A stretch of 34,933 nt of DNA from Chloroflexota bacterium. GTDB taxonomy: Bacteria; Chloroflexota; Dehalococcoidia; Lucifugimonadales; Lucifugimonadaceae. The position numbers and the translations under genes are program-made. The DNA is taken from contig JAJCYY010000051.1 in the NCBI GenBank assembly GCA_029262735.1, forward strand, positions 1 to 34,933. The letters are read 5' to 3'. The notes beneath the pieces are model-generated. The model was not told where the DNA came from. It ran no database searches and was given only the letters and a program-made list of their open reading frames with translations. Positions within the stretch are counted from its first letter, which is position 1; each line of letters opens with the position of its first letter. Positions 8,541 through 17,397 of the stretch are shown piece by piece.

Positions 8541-9557
8541 TTGGCAGAACTAAATCTCACCGAACAGCCAGACCTTGGAGACTGCGTAGTCATAGCTGCG
8601 TGGGCGGGCTGGCCGGACGCCGCTGAGTCGGCAACCCGCGCCGTCAGGGAACTGATCCGGCAGATGCGGGCGGTAAAATTCGGCTCAATCGACCACGAAC
8701 AGTTCTACGTCTTCACCGAACATCGCCCCGTCGTCTCGAACGGCCCGCGTGGTTCGCGCACTCTTTCATGGCCGACAAACGAGCTCTACTACCACCGCGC
8801 CCCTGTCGGCAGCGGCGCCAAAAACGTGCTCCTGATCGTAGGTGAGGAGCCTGACCTGCGATGGGGCGCATACACCGGCTACCTGGCGTCGGTCGCCCGG
8901 TCGAACGGCGCAAACTTGCTCATCACAGTCGGCGCGCTGCTCGACTCCGTTCCCCACACGCGCCCTCCGCGCGTCATGGGCACAACGACCACTGAAAACA
9001 TCAGCGAGATCCTTGGGCAGAGGCTCGAACTCGCCCTCCCGTCCATCAACTATCCGAAGCCGAACTACGAAGGTCCTTCCGGCATTACGTCGGCGATGAT
9101 CGAAGCCTTCAACAAGCACGATATCCCGTCGGTCAGCATCTGGGGCCATGCGCCGCACTACCTCCAGGTCACATACAACCCGGCGATCACGATGGCGATA
9201 CTGCGAGAGCTACAGCCATTCGTGCAGGTGGACATCGACTACTCTGCACTCGAGAAACAGGCGGAGGAGTTCGATAAAAACCTGGTGAAGGCGCTTGAAG
9301 GCCAGAAAGACCTGACGGCTTACGTGCAAAAGCTGGAGGAACGGTTCGATACAGAGGAAGAAGCTCGCGACAGGCCGGAGCCTCGTGAATTGATGCTGGA
9401 GCTTGAGGCGTTCCTTCGCAGCGAGCGTTCTCCCGACGACGACCTCGAACTCGACCCACCCGATCCAACCGATCTAACTGGCCAGGACGATCGCGACTCG
9501 CTTGATGTAGATGAGAACGAACCCGATAGTAGCGACAAAGAGGACACCGTCAGTTGA
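8541..9557 (+). CDS. PAC2 family protein
   Basis: This matches the PAC2 (proteasome assembly chaperone 2-like) family. Bacterial members occur in Actinobacteria and Chloroflexota; their role is not established. Segments typical of the family are CVVIAAWAGWPDAAESATRAV, VLLIVGEEPDLRW, the conserved ANLLITVGALLDSVPHTRPPRV, GPSGITSAMIEAFNKHDIPSVSIWGHAPHY and the C-terminal coiled helix with EQAEEFDKN-like composition. The last 60 residues are an acidic tail. The start is TTG at 8541. Its stop overlaps the TTG of the next gene (TTGA), so the two are translationally coupled. Confidence 0.85.
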   Translation: MAELNLTEQPDLGDCVVIAAWAGWPDAAESATRAVRELIRQMRAVKFGSIDHEQFYVFTEHRPVVSNGPRGSRTLSWPTNELYYHRAPVGSGAKNVLLIVGEEPDLRWGAYTGYLASVARSNGANLLITVGALLDSVPHTRPPRVMGTTTTENISEILGQRLELALPSINYPKPNYEGPSGITSAMIEAFNKHDIPSVSIWGHAPHYLQVTYNPAITMAILRELQPFVQVDIDYSALEKQAEEFDKNLVKALEGQKDLTAYVQKLEERFDTEEEARDRPEPRELMLELEAFLRSERSPDDDLELDPPDPTDLTGQDDRDSLDVDENEPDSSDKEDTVS

Positions 9558-10315
9558 GCAATTTTTCGGAGAGGCTTTCCAGCCTGGGTCAGACAGCGCC
9601 GGCAAAAATGGGTTTTGGCGCGTCTGCCGCACGCGCAAAAAATCCGGTGATGCTCGTTATCGGCAGAGTGGGCAAAGGGGTGAAAGACTCGGATGCCGTC
9701 GACCTTCTACTGAGAGACAGCGGAACCGGCTCCAAAGAAGACGGCCCAGACTGGGGACTTGTCGTCGACGGCAACACCGCAATTGACGCTGAGGCGCTTG
9801 AAAAAGACGGCTGCCACTTCCTGCTGATCTCGTCGGAAGACGCCCCTGCCGAAGTGCTGCTCGCAGAAGAGCTCGGTCTCGGCATCCAGGTGACCGACGG
9901 ACTTCCAGAGCACCGTATACGTGCCATCGAGGACGGCCCGTTCAACTTCCTTCTCTACAAACCAGATGCGGTCTCGTGGCCGCTCACCGTCGGTTCCGTC
10001 CTGAAGCTGCAAGACCTCATCTCCAGCTTTTCAAAGCACATCTTTCTCGAACTGCCCGCCGACGCCAAAATGCCGGGTAAAAAGGACCTCGAGGTTCTGA
10101 AGAACCTGCCGATCTCGGCGATAGTCGTTGATCTTGGCAAGGCAAAGCCTGCTGACGCCAGCAAGATGAAGGATGCCATTGGCGAACTGGAACCGCGTAA
10201 GCCTTCCAACAAGGGTGAAAGATCGCCGATGGTCCCGTTTGCCGGGCGAGGCGCCCCCGAAGAGGTTGAGACTGGCGGCGATGAGGGTTTTGACGACGAC
10301 GACTGGGAAGATTAG
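9554..10315 (+). CDS. Conserved-looking protein of unknown function coupled to PAC2 gene
   Basis: The 253-residue product starts on TTG within the TTGA overlap with the PAC2 gene, so the pair is almost certainly one transcript. I do not recognise a domain. Visible are an Ala-rich lead (GFGASAARAKNPVMLVIG), a repeating alpha/beta pattern (WGLVVDGN, CHFLLISSEDAPAEVLLAEELG, FNFLLYKPDAVSWPLTVG, PISAIVVDLGK), and a strongly acidic tail (EGFDDDDWED). The soluble fold and the HFLLISS / SAIVVDLG strands hint at a TIM-barrel-like or HAD-like layout, but this is only an impression. It is probably a functional partner of the PAC2 protein. Confidence 0.7.
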   Translation: MSNFSERLSSLGQTAPAKMGFGASAARAKNPVMLVIGRVGKGVKDSDAVDLLLRDSGTGSKEDGPDWGLVVDGNTAIDAEALEKDGCHFLLISSEDAPAEVLLAEELGLGIQVTDGLPEHRIRAIEDGPFNFLLYKPDAVSWPLTVGSVLKLQDLISSFSKHIFLELPADAKMPGKKDLEVLKNLPISAIVVDLGKAKPADASKMKDAIGELEPRKPSNKGERSPMVPFAGRGAPEEVETGGDEGFDDDDWED

Positions 10316-10488
10316 GACCGCCGAGCCGGTGAAATCAGATCGACGGTGGAACTGACTGGCGCGGGGGCACGTACACTTCAGCACATCTGCCATACTTGTC
10401 GGCGGAATCTCTGTGACAAAATACCGGCACTCCGGTCAGCAATCCGCCACGGGGCCAGGCTTCGGCCAGATTTCGGAGAACAATAGCA

Positions 10489-11508
10489 ATGCAAGTGACG
10501 ATTATCGGACTAGGGCTGATCGGCGCATCGATCGGACAGGCGCTGCGAGCCAGGCACGGCGACAAAGTCACCGTGATCGGCTACGACTCTGACCAGGAAG
10601 CACACAACAACGCGTCAAAGGTAGGTGCGGTCAACAGGTCCGAGTGGAACCTGGACGATTCGGTAAAGGGCTCCGAGCTGGTGATCGTTGCGGCTCCTGC
10701 AAACGCCGTTTACGACATCTTCGAGGCATGTGGTCCTCATTTTGAACCGGGCGCGATCATCATCGACACATCGTCGTCCAAGCGCGCCGTCACCGACTGG
10801 GCTGACCAACTGCTCCCATCCACGGTGGATTTCATAGGCATCGATCCCCTCGCAGGCGCCGGATCAACCGGCCAAAAGGACGCTCGAGCCGATCTTTTCG
10901 AAGGCAAACGCGTAACGGTTATGCCAACAATCAACTCTCGTGAGAGCTCGATCAAAGCGGCGACCAGTCTGATCGACGACCTCGGCGGGAAGCCCATGTT
11001 CATGGATATCGATGAGCATGACAGCTTTTCCGCAGCCGTAAACGGCCTGCCACTGGTAGTCGCAGCCTCCCTGCTCTCGGTGGCCTCGGCTAGCCCTTCG
11101 TGGCGTGAGATCAGCAGCTTCGTCGGCAGCAACTTCCAGACCATGACTCAGCCCGCTTCCCAGGACCCCGCGCTGGGGCATGCGACCGCCGTGACGAACC
11201 CGGAAATGATGGTCCACTGGATTGACCAGCTCGTCGGTGTGCTAAGTCTTGTTCGCGACAGCATCGCCGACGAGGAGAACCGGTACAACACCGATTCTGC
11301 CCTGGCCGACATCTTTGTGAATGCCTGGGAACAGAAGCTGCGGCTGGACAACGGCATCGAGCCGGGACGCCAGTCCGAAAACCCACTGCCAACCTCTGGC
11401 GAGGCAACGATGTCGCTGATGCTGGGACGGCTCGGCTCACAGTTGATGAATCGCACGAAGCTCAGCCAGCGGGACCCAACGAAGTACGACCGTCGCCGCA
11501 TGAAGTAG
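10489..11508 (+). CDS. Prephenate dehydrogenase (TyrA)-like NAD(P) oxidoreductase
   Basis: The N-terminal Rossmann domain has GLGLIGASIG (7-16) and the acidic strand end VIGYDSD. IIDTSSSK (91-98) contains the Ser of the TyrA substrate site, and ADLFEGKRVTVMP follows. TyrA makes 4-hydroxyphenylpyruvate from prephenate for tyrosine. The catalytic His of the usual HP.AG motif is Asp119 here (IDPLAG), and the later SHLPH motif reads NGLPL (185-189), so two family-defining histidine positions are lost. The position just before aroA fits aromatic biosynthesis, but the substrate may differ. GGAG lies ten bases before the ATG. The product has a normal length of 339 residues. Confidence 0.75.
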   Translation: MQVTIIGLGLIGASIGQALRARHGDKVTVIGYDSDQEAHNNASKVGAVNRSEWNLDDSVKGSELVIVAAPANAVYDIFEACGPHFEPGAIIIDTSSSKRAVTDWADQLLPSTVDFIGIDPLAGAGSTGQKDARADLFEGKRVTVMPTINSRESSIKAATSLIDDLGGKPMFMDIDEHDSFSAAVNGLPLVVAASLLSVASASPSWREISSFVGSNFQTMTQPASQDPALGHATAVTNPEMMVHWIDQLVGVLSLVRDSIADEENRYNTDSALADIFVNAWEQKLRLDNGIEPGRQSENPLPTSGEATMSLMLGRLGSQLMNRTKLSQRDPTKYDRRRMK

Positions 11509-11699
11509 ATTTTCTCATGGTGAAGTGAGACGAGCGACCATCGTGGCGAGGTGGTTGCCATGTTCTTGCCGGGGTCCAGTAGTGCAAGACGACATTCAGG
11601 ACACGCTGCCGCGTTCTCTGTTCAGGTAGAGCGCAACAAGCGGTGCCACCAGGAAAAATGCCGCTGGCTTCCCGTCGCCTGTACGCGCATAATGCGCTG

Positions 11700-13007
11700 A
11701 TGCCAGTCACGATCAGCGGGCCGAAGCGCCTGCGCGGCGAGATCACAGCACCCGGGGACAAGTCCGTCTCCCACCGCGCCGCAATGTTCAATGCGATTGC
11801 CAACGGCAGCGCCACCCTCACCAACTTCTCACCCGGCGAAGACTGCGCCTCAACTCTCGACGTTCTCCGGTCGCTCGGTGTGGAGATCGACCGCGGGCCG
11901 GGCGCTGAAGGTCTGGGTGACACGATCCATGTCTCGGGCCTCGGCATGCACCGTCTCACCGAACCGGCCGAGATACTCGACGCGGGCAACAGCGGCACGA
12001 CCACCCGCCTCATGTCCGGGATTCTCGCCGGTCGAGACATCTTCGCCGTGCTCAGCGGCGACACCTCGATTCGCTCACGCCCAATGGGCAGAGTCGTCTC
12101 GCCACTGCGCCAGATGGGCGCCGAAATCTTTGGCAGAAAAGACAACACGCTCGCACCGCTTGCCTTCGCGGGCGGCAAGCTGACCGGCATGCGCTACGAA
12201 ATGCCCGTTGCCAGTGCGCAGCTAAAGTCGTCGATACTTCTTGCCGGACTGCGCGCAGACGGCGAGACGCAGCTAACGCAACCGGCGCAGTCGCGGGACC
12301 ACACGGAGCGAATGCTGTCCGCAATGGGAGCGCATGTGGAGACGGAGAGGAACAACGTCAGTGTTCGCCCGTCCGAGCTCGAGGCTATCGATGTCTACGT
12401 GCCGGGTGATATTTCGAGCGCGGCGTTCTGGATGGTCGCCGGACTCGTGCATCCAGATGCCGAGATCACGGTCCGCGGCGTAGGCATCAATCCGACCCGC
12501 GCCGGTGTGATCGACGCGCTGAAGATGATGAACGCCGATATCTCACTGGAGAATGAGCGGGACGCCGCTGGTGAGCCGGTTGCCGACATCGTGGTGCGGT
12601 CGAGCAACCTGAAGGGCGCTGTCATCGCAGGCGATATCGTGCCGCTTCTGATCGACGAAATACCCATAATCGCAGTCGCCGCTGCTATGGCCGAAGGCGA
12701 GACGAGGTTCGAGGACGCAGGCGAACTGCGTGTGAAGGAGACCGACCGCATCGCTGCGACCGCAGACTGGATGACCGCTGCTGGTGTGAGGGTTGAGACG
12801 ACAACCGAGACCATGACGGTTCACGGCGCCGGACGCCTGCTGGGCGGCACGTTCAACGGCCACCACGACCACCGCATCGCAATGAGCGAGGGCATTGCCG
12901 GGCTGATTAGCGAGTCGCCGGTGACGATTACCGGAGCGGAGATTGCCTCCATCTCGTATCCGCAGTTCTGGACCGAGATCGAGAAGCTTGGCGGCGCAGT
13001 TGAGTAG
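11700..13007 (+). CDS. aroA: 3-phosphoshikimate 1-carboxyvinyltransferase (EPSP synthase)
   Basis: This enzyme is the sixth step of the shikimate pathway: phosphoenolpyruvate plus shikimate 3-phosphate gives EPSP, in the cytoplasm. Motifs are APGDKSVSHRA (residues 17-27), DAGNSGTTTRLMSG, DTSIRSRPM, the repeated-domain strands, ELRVKETDRIAA and the C-terminal HHDHRIAMS. Length (435) and arrangement are normal. ATG 11700 is chosen because family members begin a few residues before the first strand; the frame is open 19 codons further upstream without support. The TAG stop overlaps the TTG of gmk, so they are coupled. Confidence 0.95.
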   Translation: MPVTISGPKRLRGEITAPGDKSVSHRAAMFNAIANGSATLTNFSPGEDCASTLDVLRSLGVEIDRGPGAEGLGDTIHVSGLGMHRLTEPAEILDAGNSGTTTRLMSGILAGRDIFAVLSGDTSIRSRPMGRVVSPLRQMGAEIFGRKDNTLAPLAFAGGKLTGMRYEMPVASAQLKSSILLAGLRADGETQLTQPAQSRDHTERMLSAMGAHVETERNNVSVRPSELEAIDVYVPGDISSAAFWMVAGLVHPDAEITVRGVGINPTRAGVIDALKMMNADISLENERDAAGEPVADIVVRSSNLKGAVIAGDIVPLLIDEIPIIAVAAAMAEGETRFEDAGELRVKETDRIAATADWMTAAGVRVETTTETMTVHGAGRLLGGTFNGHHDHRIAMSEGIAGLISESPVTITGAEIASISYPQFWTEIEKLGGAVE

Positions 13008-13623
13008 TTCATCGGCAAGCTCAGATAAGAAGGCGTCGCCACTGATCGTGGTGATCTCCGGCCCGTCCGGTGTTGGCAAGGACACGCTGATCGAGCGGAT
13101 GTCGGAGCTTGGACACGACCACCATTTCACCGTCACTGCGACTACGCGTGACCCGCGGCCGGGCGAACGAGAGGGTGTGAATCACCACTTCCTTGCGAAG
13201 GAAGATTTCATCAACATGATCGCCGCCGATGGCCTGCTGGAGTGGGCCGAAGTCTACGGGAACTACTACGGGGTGCCGAAGCAGCAGGTGCGCGACGCGC
13301 TGGCACGCGGCCAGCATGTGCTGATCCGGGTTGACGTGCAGGGCGCCCGCAGGCTGCGCCAACTGCTGCCCGAGGCATTGCAGATCTTCGTGCTGCCGCC
13401 TTCAATGCCGGTGTTGCGTAAGCGTCTCAAGGAGCGCGGCGTGAACAGTGCCGAAGACATGGAGAGGCGGCTTGTTGCAGCTATGACAGAGATCGGCGAG
13501 TCCGACGAGTTCGACTACTGCGTGATCAACGAGGAAGACCACCTGGACGAGGCGGTGAGGCAGGTGTCAGATATTTTCGAGAAGGAATCGAGAAGAGAGC
13601 CACCGCGGGTGTACGAGATTTAG
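13000..13623 (+). CDS. gmk: Guanylate kinase
   Basis: The reaction is ATP + GMP to ADP + GDP, needed for nucleotide supply. The P-loop GPSGVGKDT is near residue 18, followed by TATTRDPRPGEREGVNHHF (GMP-binding segment), EWAEVYGNYYGVP and VLIRVDVQGA, then the C-terminal DYCVINE and YEI end typical of Gmk. The start is TTG 13000, overlapping the end of aroA by eight bases (TTGAGTAG), which gives 207 residues, the usual size. The frame is open upstream inside aroA without family similarity. Translational coupling to aroA is likely; there is no biochemical link between them. Confidence 0.95.
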   Translation: MSSSSASSDKKASPLIVVISGPSGVGKDTLIERMSELGHDHHFTVTATTRDPRPGEREGVNHHFLAKEDFINMIAADGLLEWAEVYGNYYGVPKQQVRDALARGQHVLIRVDVQGARRLRQLLPEALQIFVLPPSMPVLRKRLKERGVNSAEDMERRLVAAMTEIGESDEFDYCVINEEDHLDEAVRQVSDIFEKESRREPPRVYEI

Positions 13624-13700
13624 TGGGGGAGCAGTGCCGTGTGTCTGGTTGGGGCGGGCAAAGATAGTGCGCCCGGTGACGGCTCCGCCATGACATCCCG

Positions 13701-16268
13701 TCATCTCGATCGGTCGCTCGTCCGGCCCACACCAAACTCATCGGTAGCGCCAGCGGCAGCGACGATGTCTTCTGAGCTAAGGTCACCCAGGACCCTTCGT
13801 ACTTCACCGGATATCAGCAGCGTCTTCAGTCCGTCGTTCAAAGGCATCGCCTCTCCCTTGATCAGCGAATCTGAGCCGCCCCTGATCGATGCTGCGAGCT
13901 CCGGCCAGCGAATTCTCAGGATATTCCAGCGCGCCAGTGCGTCTATCGACACCGACTGCCCTTCCAGCGTCCTCACCGCCCGCATCACCTCATAGGCCAT
14001 CGTAAACCGCTTCATGGAGCGCGCATTTTGGTCAAGCAAGTGGCTGTACTCGGCGAGCGCATGCTCCGTTGAGCGTTCTATCTCCTCGCTCAAGAGCCGT
14101 TCGACCACGAGAGGTGCAATCTCCTCCTTGACCCGCGCACTCGCCCCGTCAAATGTCTGCAAAATAGTGCGCTGGCCGCTCCCCTGTCGCACTTCTTGCT
14201 CGGCTTTCTCGAGCTCCTGCTGATGCTCTTCGTTTTCGTCCGCCGACTGGTCATTTCCGTTTTCCGGTCTCGACAGCAGTTGCATGAAGAACGATTGCTG
14301 TAACTGCTTGCCCATGATCGGCACCGGAACCGTTAGCTGGAAAATCTTGTCCAGGAACAGGTGGCCCAGTGATCGTCCCGGCTCATCTATCGCCACCGCA
14401 AGCTCCGAGTGCTCGATCTCGTAGCAACGCTGCAGCCAGCGGCCGTCTGATGCGACGATGAAGAACAGCTTCGCCGGCTTCGCTTTCTTGCCGTTGGTTT
14501 GCAACTCGTTCCGCACCAGCGTCTGGATCGCATCGAGCAGTTCGACCACGAATGGCTGCGGGCAGCGGTCGAGGTTGTCGATCATGAACACAACCGGGTC
14601 CGGTGTCTTCGAAGCGAGCCAGTCGAAGTGGCCTGCCAGGTCGCTCATCGGGTTGGCCCGGGTGTCCTGGTAGATTCTCGCTCCTCTCGGGGAGCTCCAC
14701 GAGACCGTTCTCAGGGTTCCCATCGCCAGGGTGAGGGCAAGTGTAAGTAGACTGCCGATAGTCGCCGCCAGCTGGGCAAGTTTGTTGAGGGAGGAGGCTC
14801 TTGGCAAGATACTGAGGTCGGGAATCGATGCAGCAACCACCAGCCAGGCAACGGCGAGCACGGCGAGCAGCCATAGAGCGCCCTGGTCAGGGGCGAGGAT
14901 TCGTTGCTTTTCGCTAAGCCACAGCCGGAGCCTTGTCGAATGGCCGAGCTTTTTCCGAATCGACAAACGAAGCGAACTCAGCAGTGCCCACCATGCGGGG
15001 CCGATGTGGGCCTGCCGCCAGGCATCGAAATGTACGATCGTCCAGTCTTCACATTTGTCTGATCGCGGTCGTTCACCTGGCTCTTCTTCAGCAGGTGAAG
15101 TTCCGTTTTCTGCGGCCTGCGTTTTCTCGTCCTTCTTCGGGGGACACAGGTCGTCTTGCACGAATCCGAGAATGGTTGACTTGCCGGAGCCCCATGGACC
15201 GTCGAGAAGCATCATGAACGATTCGGTGTTCTTCTCGCTGCGCAGGTCGGTCAGCTTGTTGGCTATGACCCGGGCTATCGGCCTTCGGCGGAGCTGATCT
15301 TCACGAGCAGGCTCATCGCCGGTCCACTGGACAGTTTCGTCTTTTTCGGGTTCGGCTGAATCGGAGCTTTGTACATGTTCGGTGCCCTGTCCAGGTTCGG
15401 CTGATGACTGTTGTTCAACTGGCTGAGGTGGATCGCGAGGTTTGACTTCGATCTCTTTGAAAAGCCGCTCAATGAACTCGCCATCGTCCAGCGCTGTGCG
15501 AACGTGCTCGTCCAGCTTGATCAGACCGGCGAGCAGCAGCTGCCCGTCTAAAACCTGGTGCTTCGAATTGCGAACGTCATCGATGTCGTAGAGACGCCCG
15601 ACTCGTTGCAGCCAATCGTCAATAGTCCACCGTTCGCCACGGTCGGCATCGAACTGTGCCTTCTCAAATTTGCCGCCTACGTACTCAGGGTGCGACTCCT
15701 GTAGCCGGTTGGTTATTCGGGATGCTGTGACGGGTTCTTCGACCAGATCGCGCCAGATGTTGCGAACGGTTACCGAGAACTCATGCAGGTTGCGAACGCG
15801 TCCGTAAATCTGTTCTATACCGGACTGAGGATCTTCGGGGTTAAGCTGGATCACTCCCCGGTTTGCGTAAAGCGCCCGAAATACGGCCGGGTAATCGGGG
15901 TCCATTTGTGTAGATGGATCGACCGCAATGACCGGAATCAGGTTCTCTTGCGCCAAAACAATGTCTTGAACTACGAATGTCGGGAAAGTCCCCATGCTGA
16001 TAGCTATAATCACTCGAATGTTTTCCGCAGGTAGACCTTCGGAAAGCTGCGACGTGAGCCCTGAATCCGCGCCGCTGCCAGCAACCACCTGGAACTCTTT
16101 CTCAAACCGTGCTGCCAGCCTGTCGACAAACTCCAGTTCGCGGGCGTCGTGACTTATGAAAACGATTTGCTGGTCGGGTTCCACGTCGAGATAGTCCCGT
16201 AAATAGAAATGACAGGCGGCTTCACCGGGCTGCTCGAATTCGGGCGGGCTGACGGCCGCAATATACAA
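13701..16268 (-). CDS. TIR-like / KAP family P-loop NTPase membrane protein
   Basis: This is an 855-residue multidomain protein. Residues 34-145 resemble a TIR domain: IVFISHDARELEFVDRLA, then strands RVIIAIS and LIPVIAVD. The usual catalytic Glu of the WxxxE-like helix appears to be Asp (VVQDIVLAQ). A helical middle region (150-275) and an acidic low-complexity linker (280-325) follow. The KAP NTPase core comes next: Walker A DGPWGSGKST (356-365), VHFDAWRQ, two membrane helices inserted at about 463-481 and 497-517, and Walker B VVFMIDNLDRC (558-568). KAP NTPases are membrane-linked ATPases often found in phage exclusion and defence; a TIR fusion suggests an immune sensor-effector (inference). 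The start is uncertain: TTG 16268, or a later GTG near 16185. Confidence 0.8.
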   Translation of the reverse strand: MYIAAVSPPEFEQPGEAACHFYLRDYLDVEPDQQIVFISHDARELEFVDRLAARFEKEFQVVAGSGADSGLTSQLSEGLPAENIRVIIAISMGTFPTFVVQDIVLAQENLIPVIAVDPSTQMDPDYPAVFRALYANRGVIQLNPEDPQSGIEQIYGRVRNLHEFSVTVRNIWRDLVEEPVTASRITNRLQESHPEYVGGKFEKAQFDADRGERWTIDDWLQRVGRLYDIDDVRNSKHQVLDGQLLLAGLIKLDEHVRTALDDGEFIERLFKEIEVKPRDPPQPVEQQSSAEPGQGTEHVQSSDSAEPEKDETVQWTGDEPAREDQLRRRPIARVIANKLTDLRSEKNTESFMMLLDGPWGSGKSTILGFVQDDLCPPKKDEKTQAAENGTSPAEEEPGERPRSDKCEDWTIVHFDAWRQAHIGPAWWALLSSLRLSIRKKLGHSTRLRLWLSEKQRILAPDQGALWLLAVLAVAWLVVAASIPDLSILPRASSLNKLAQLAATIGSLLTLALTLAMGTLRTVSWSSPRGARIYQDTRANPMSDLAGHFDWLASKTPDPVVFMIDNLDRCPQPFVVELLDAIQTLVRNELQTNGKKAKPAKLFFIVASDGRWLQRCYEIEHSELAVAIDEPGRSLGHLFLDKIFQLTVPVPIMGKQLQQSFFMQLLSRPENGNDQSADENEEHQQELEKAEQEVRQGSGQRTILQTFDGASARVKEEIAPLVVERLLSEEIERSTEHALAEYSHLLDQNARSMKRFTMAYEVMRAVRTLEGQSVSIDALARWNILRIRWPELAASIRGGSDSLIKGEAMPLNDGLKTLLISGEVRRVLGDLSSEDIVAAAGATDEFGVGRTSDRSR

Positions 16269-16313
16269 CAGCCGGAGACGCCCGCACCCGGTTGCGGGTT
16301 CCCCGGCTCAGGC

Positions 16314-16336
16314 CCCTTCGACAGGCTCAGGATGGC
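16314..16336 (+). repeat. Short intergenic repeat (family R3)
   Basis: CCTTCGACAGGCTCAGGATG is nearly identical to 8232-8254. It lies between the TIR/KAP gene and the RraA-like gene. Confidence 0.6.
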
Positions 16337-16352
16337 GCGCTCATCTGCCCTG

Positions 16353-16997
16353 CTAAAACCGGTGGTACTTAAGGTAAGCCTCTTGCGGGTCCATGCCACC
16401 CAGGATCATCTTCCGCAGTTCGTTCTCCGTGCCAATCACCTCGCCGACCTTCGCCGCAACCTCCTCTGCGATCGCCCCCGGCACCACGACCACGCCGTCG
16501 CGGTCCGCCACAACATAGTCGCCAGTCGAAATCTCTATACCGCCAATGACCACAGGTTCGCCCATCGTCTCCAGCTTCCACCTGCCGACAACATCAGACG
16601 GCGTGTAGTAGCGGCAGAACACTGGGAACTTCAGGCGCAGGATGAAATCGGAATCACGGTTGCCGCCGTCCACGATGTAGCCCCTGACGCCCCGGAACTT
16701 GAGCGTCTCGGCCGAAAGCTCGCCCATGTGGGCAATCGTCGAGTCGTTCGGCTGGCAGACGATCACCGAATCCGCAGGCGCCTTGCTCAGCATGCCGGTC
16801 CGGCTCAGGAGCGACTCATCGTCCGAAACCGAGGTGTCGATACGGCCGCTGCATGTCCAGATCCTGCCGACTAACGGAAGCTCCGGGTCGAGCGGCCGAA
16901 TGTCCGGCGGCAGGGTGCAGTCGGGATGACCCATCTCACGCATCACGTCGTAGACGGCCCCGGTGTATGCCTTCTCAAGCTGCTCAGTGATCGTCAT
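16353..16997 (-). CDS. RraA family protein (oxaloacetate decarboxylase / HMG aldolase type)
   Basis: The 214-residue chain matches the RraA-like fold. Residues include GELSAETLKFRGVRGYIVDGGNRDSD, where the GG.RD pair forms the metal and pyruvate site of class II pyruvate aldolases, preceded by SVIVCQPND. They also include GDYVVADRDGVVVVP, the family's hallmark C-terminal strand set. Relatives cleave 4-hydroxy-4-methyl-2-oxoglutarate or decarboxylate oxaloacetate; others inhibit RNase E. Catalytic residues look intact, so an aldolase or decarboxylase role on a small oxoacid is likely. It is divergent from the Sec-glutaredoxin gene, with 160 bases between the starts; this may be the edge of the selenium island. 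Confidence 0.85.
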   Translation of the reverse strand: MTITEQLEKAYTGAVYDVMREMGHPDCTLPPDIRPLDPELPLVGRIWTCSGRIDTSVSDDESLLSRTGMLSKAPADSVIVCQPNDSTIAHMGELSAETLKFRGVRGYIVDGGNRDSDFILRLKFPVFCRYYTPSDVVGRWKLETMGEPVVIGGIEISTGDYVVADRDGVVVVPGAIAEEVAAKVGEVIGTENELRKMILGGMDPQEAYLKYHRF

Positions 16998-17157
16998 GTT
17001 GTTCTTTCATTTGGGAGATGGGGAACTTCGGAGCGTCTGACGGCATCTCGTTCTCAGGCCGGAGATGGTACTAAATTCACTCGCCCGCAGCGTGCCGGGA
17101 GATGTACGATAGGTGCACCAACAACTGTCCCGGCCGCTTATCTAGCAGGATTGAGAA

Positions 17158-17397
17158 ATGGCGAACCCCGAGATCGATGTCTTCACCTCGAACGGTTGAG
17201 GCCCTTGCCACATGGTGAAAGTGTATCTTTCACGCAAGGGAATCCCGTTCACCGAGCGGAACGTTTCGCTCGACGAGGACGATAACGCCAAATTGCTCGC
17301 GCTTGGGCGCACCACAACGCCGGTGACGACAATTGGCGATGCCATCATTGTGGGATACAAGCCGAAGGACATCGACGCTGCACTTGCGGCTTTGTGA
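17158..17397 (+). CDS. Sec-containing glutaredoxin-like protein (Sec-Gly-Pro-Cys active site)
   Basis: A 79-residue thioredoxin-fold redoxin results if the TGA at 17197-17199 is read as selenocysteine. The N-terminus MANPEIDVFTSNG is the first beta strand and loop of a glutaredoxin. Then come Sec14-Gly-Pro-Cys17, HMVKVYLSRKGIPFTERNVSLDED and TTTPVTTIGD with the cis-Pro of the fold, then VVGY-like IIVGY and the last helix. Without readthrough the remaining frame would begin inside the active-site helix. The UGA sits at the exposed nucleophilic position of CxxC, and a perfect 7-bp hairpin follows (17215-17233). CGPC is thioredoxin-like, while the small size is NrdH/glutaredoxin-like. Likely role: electron carrier to the GrdB/GrdE-type reductases next door (inference). 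Confidence 0.85.
17203..17239 (+). promoter_or_regulatory. Candidate bacterial SECIS element of the Sec-glutaredoxin gene
   Basis: An inner stem GTGAAAG/CTTTCAC (17215-17221 with 17227-17233) has the loop TGTAT. An outer stem CCTTGC/GCAAGG (17203-17208 with 17234-17239) is separated by a 5' bulge. The loop starts 23 bases after the UGA and has G at its second position; both match known bacterial SECIS rules (hairpin just 3' of UGA, G among the first two loop bases). Confidence 0.7.
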
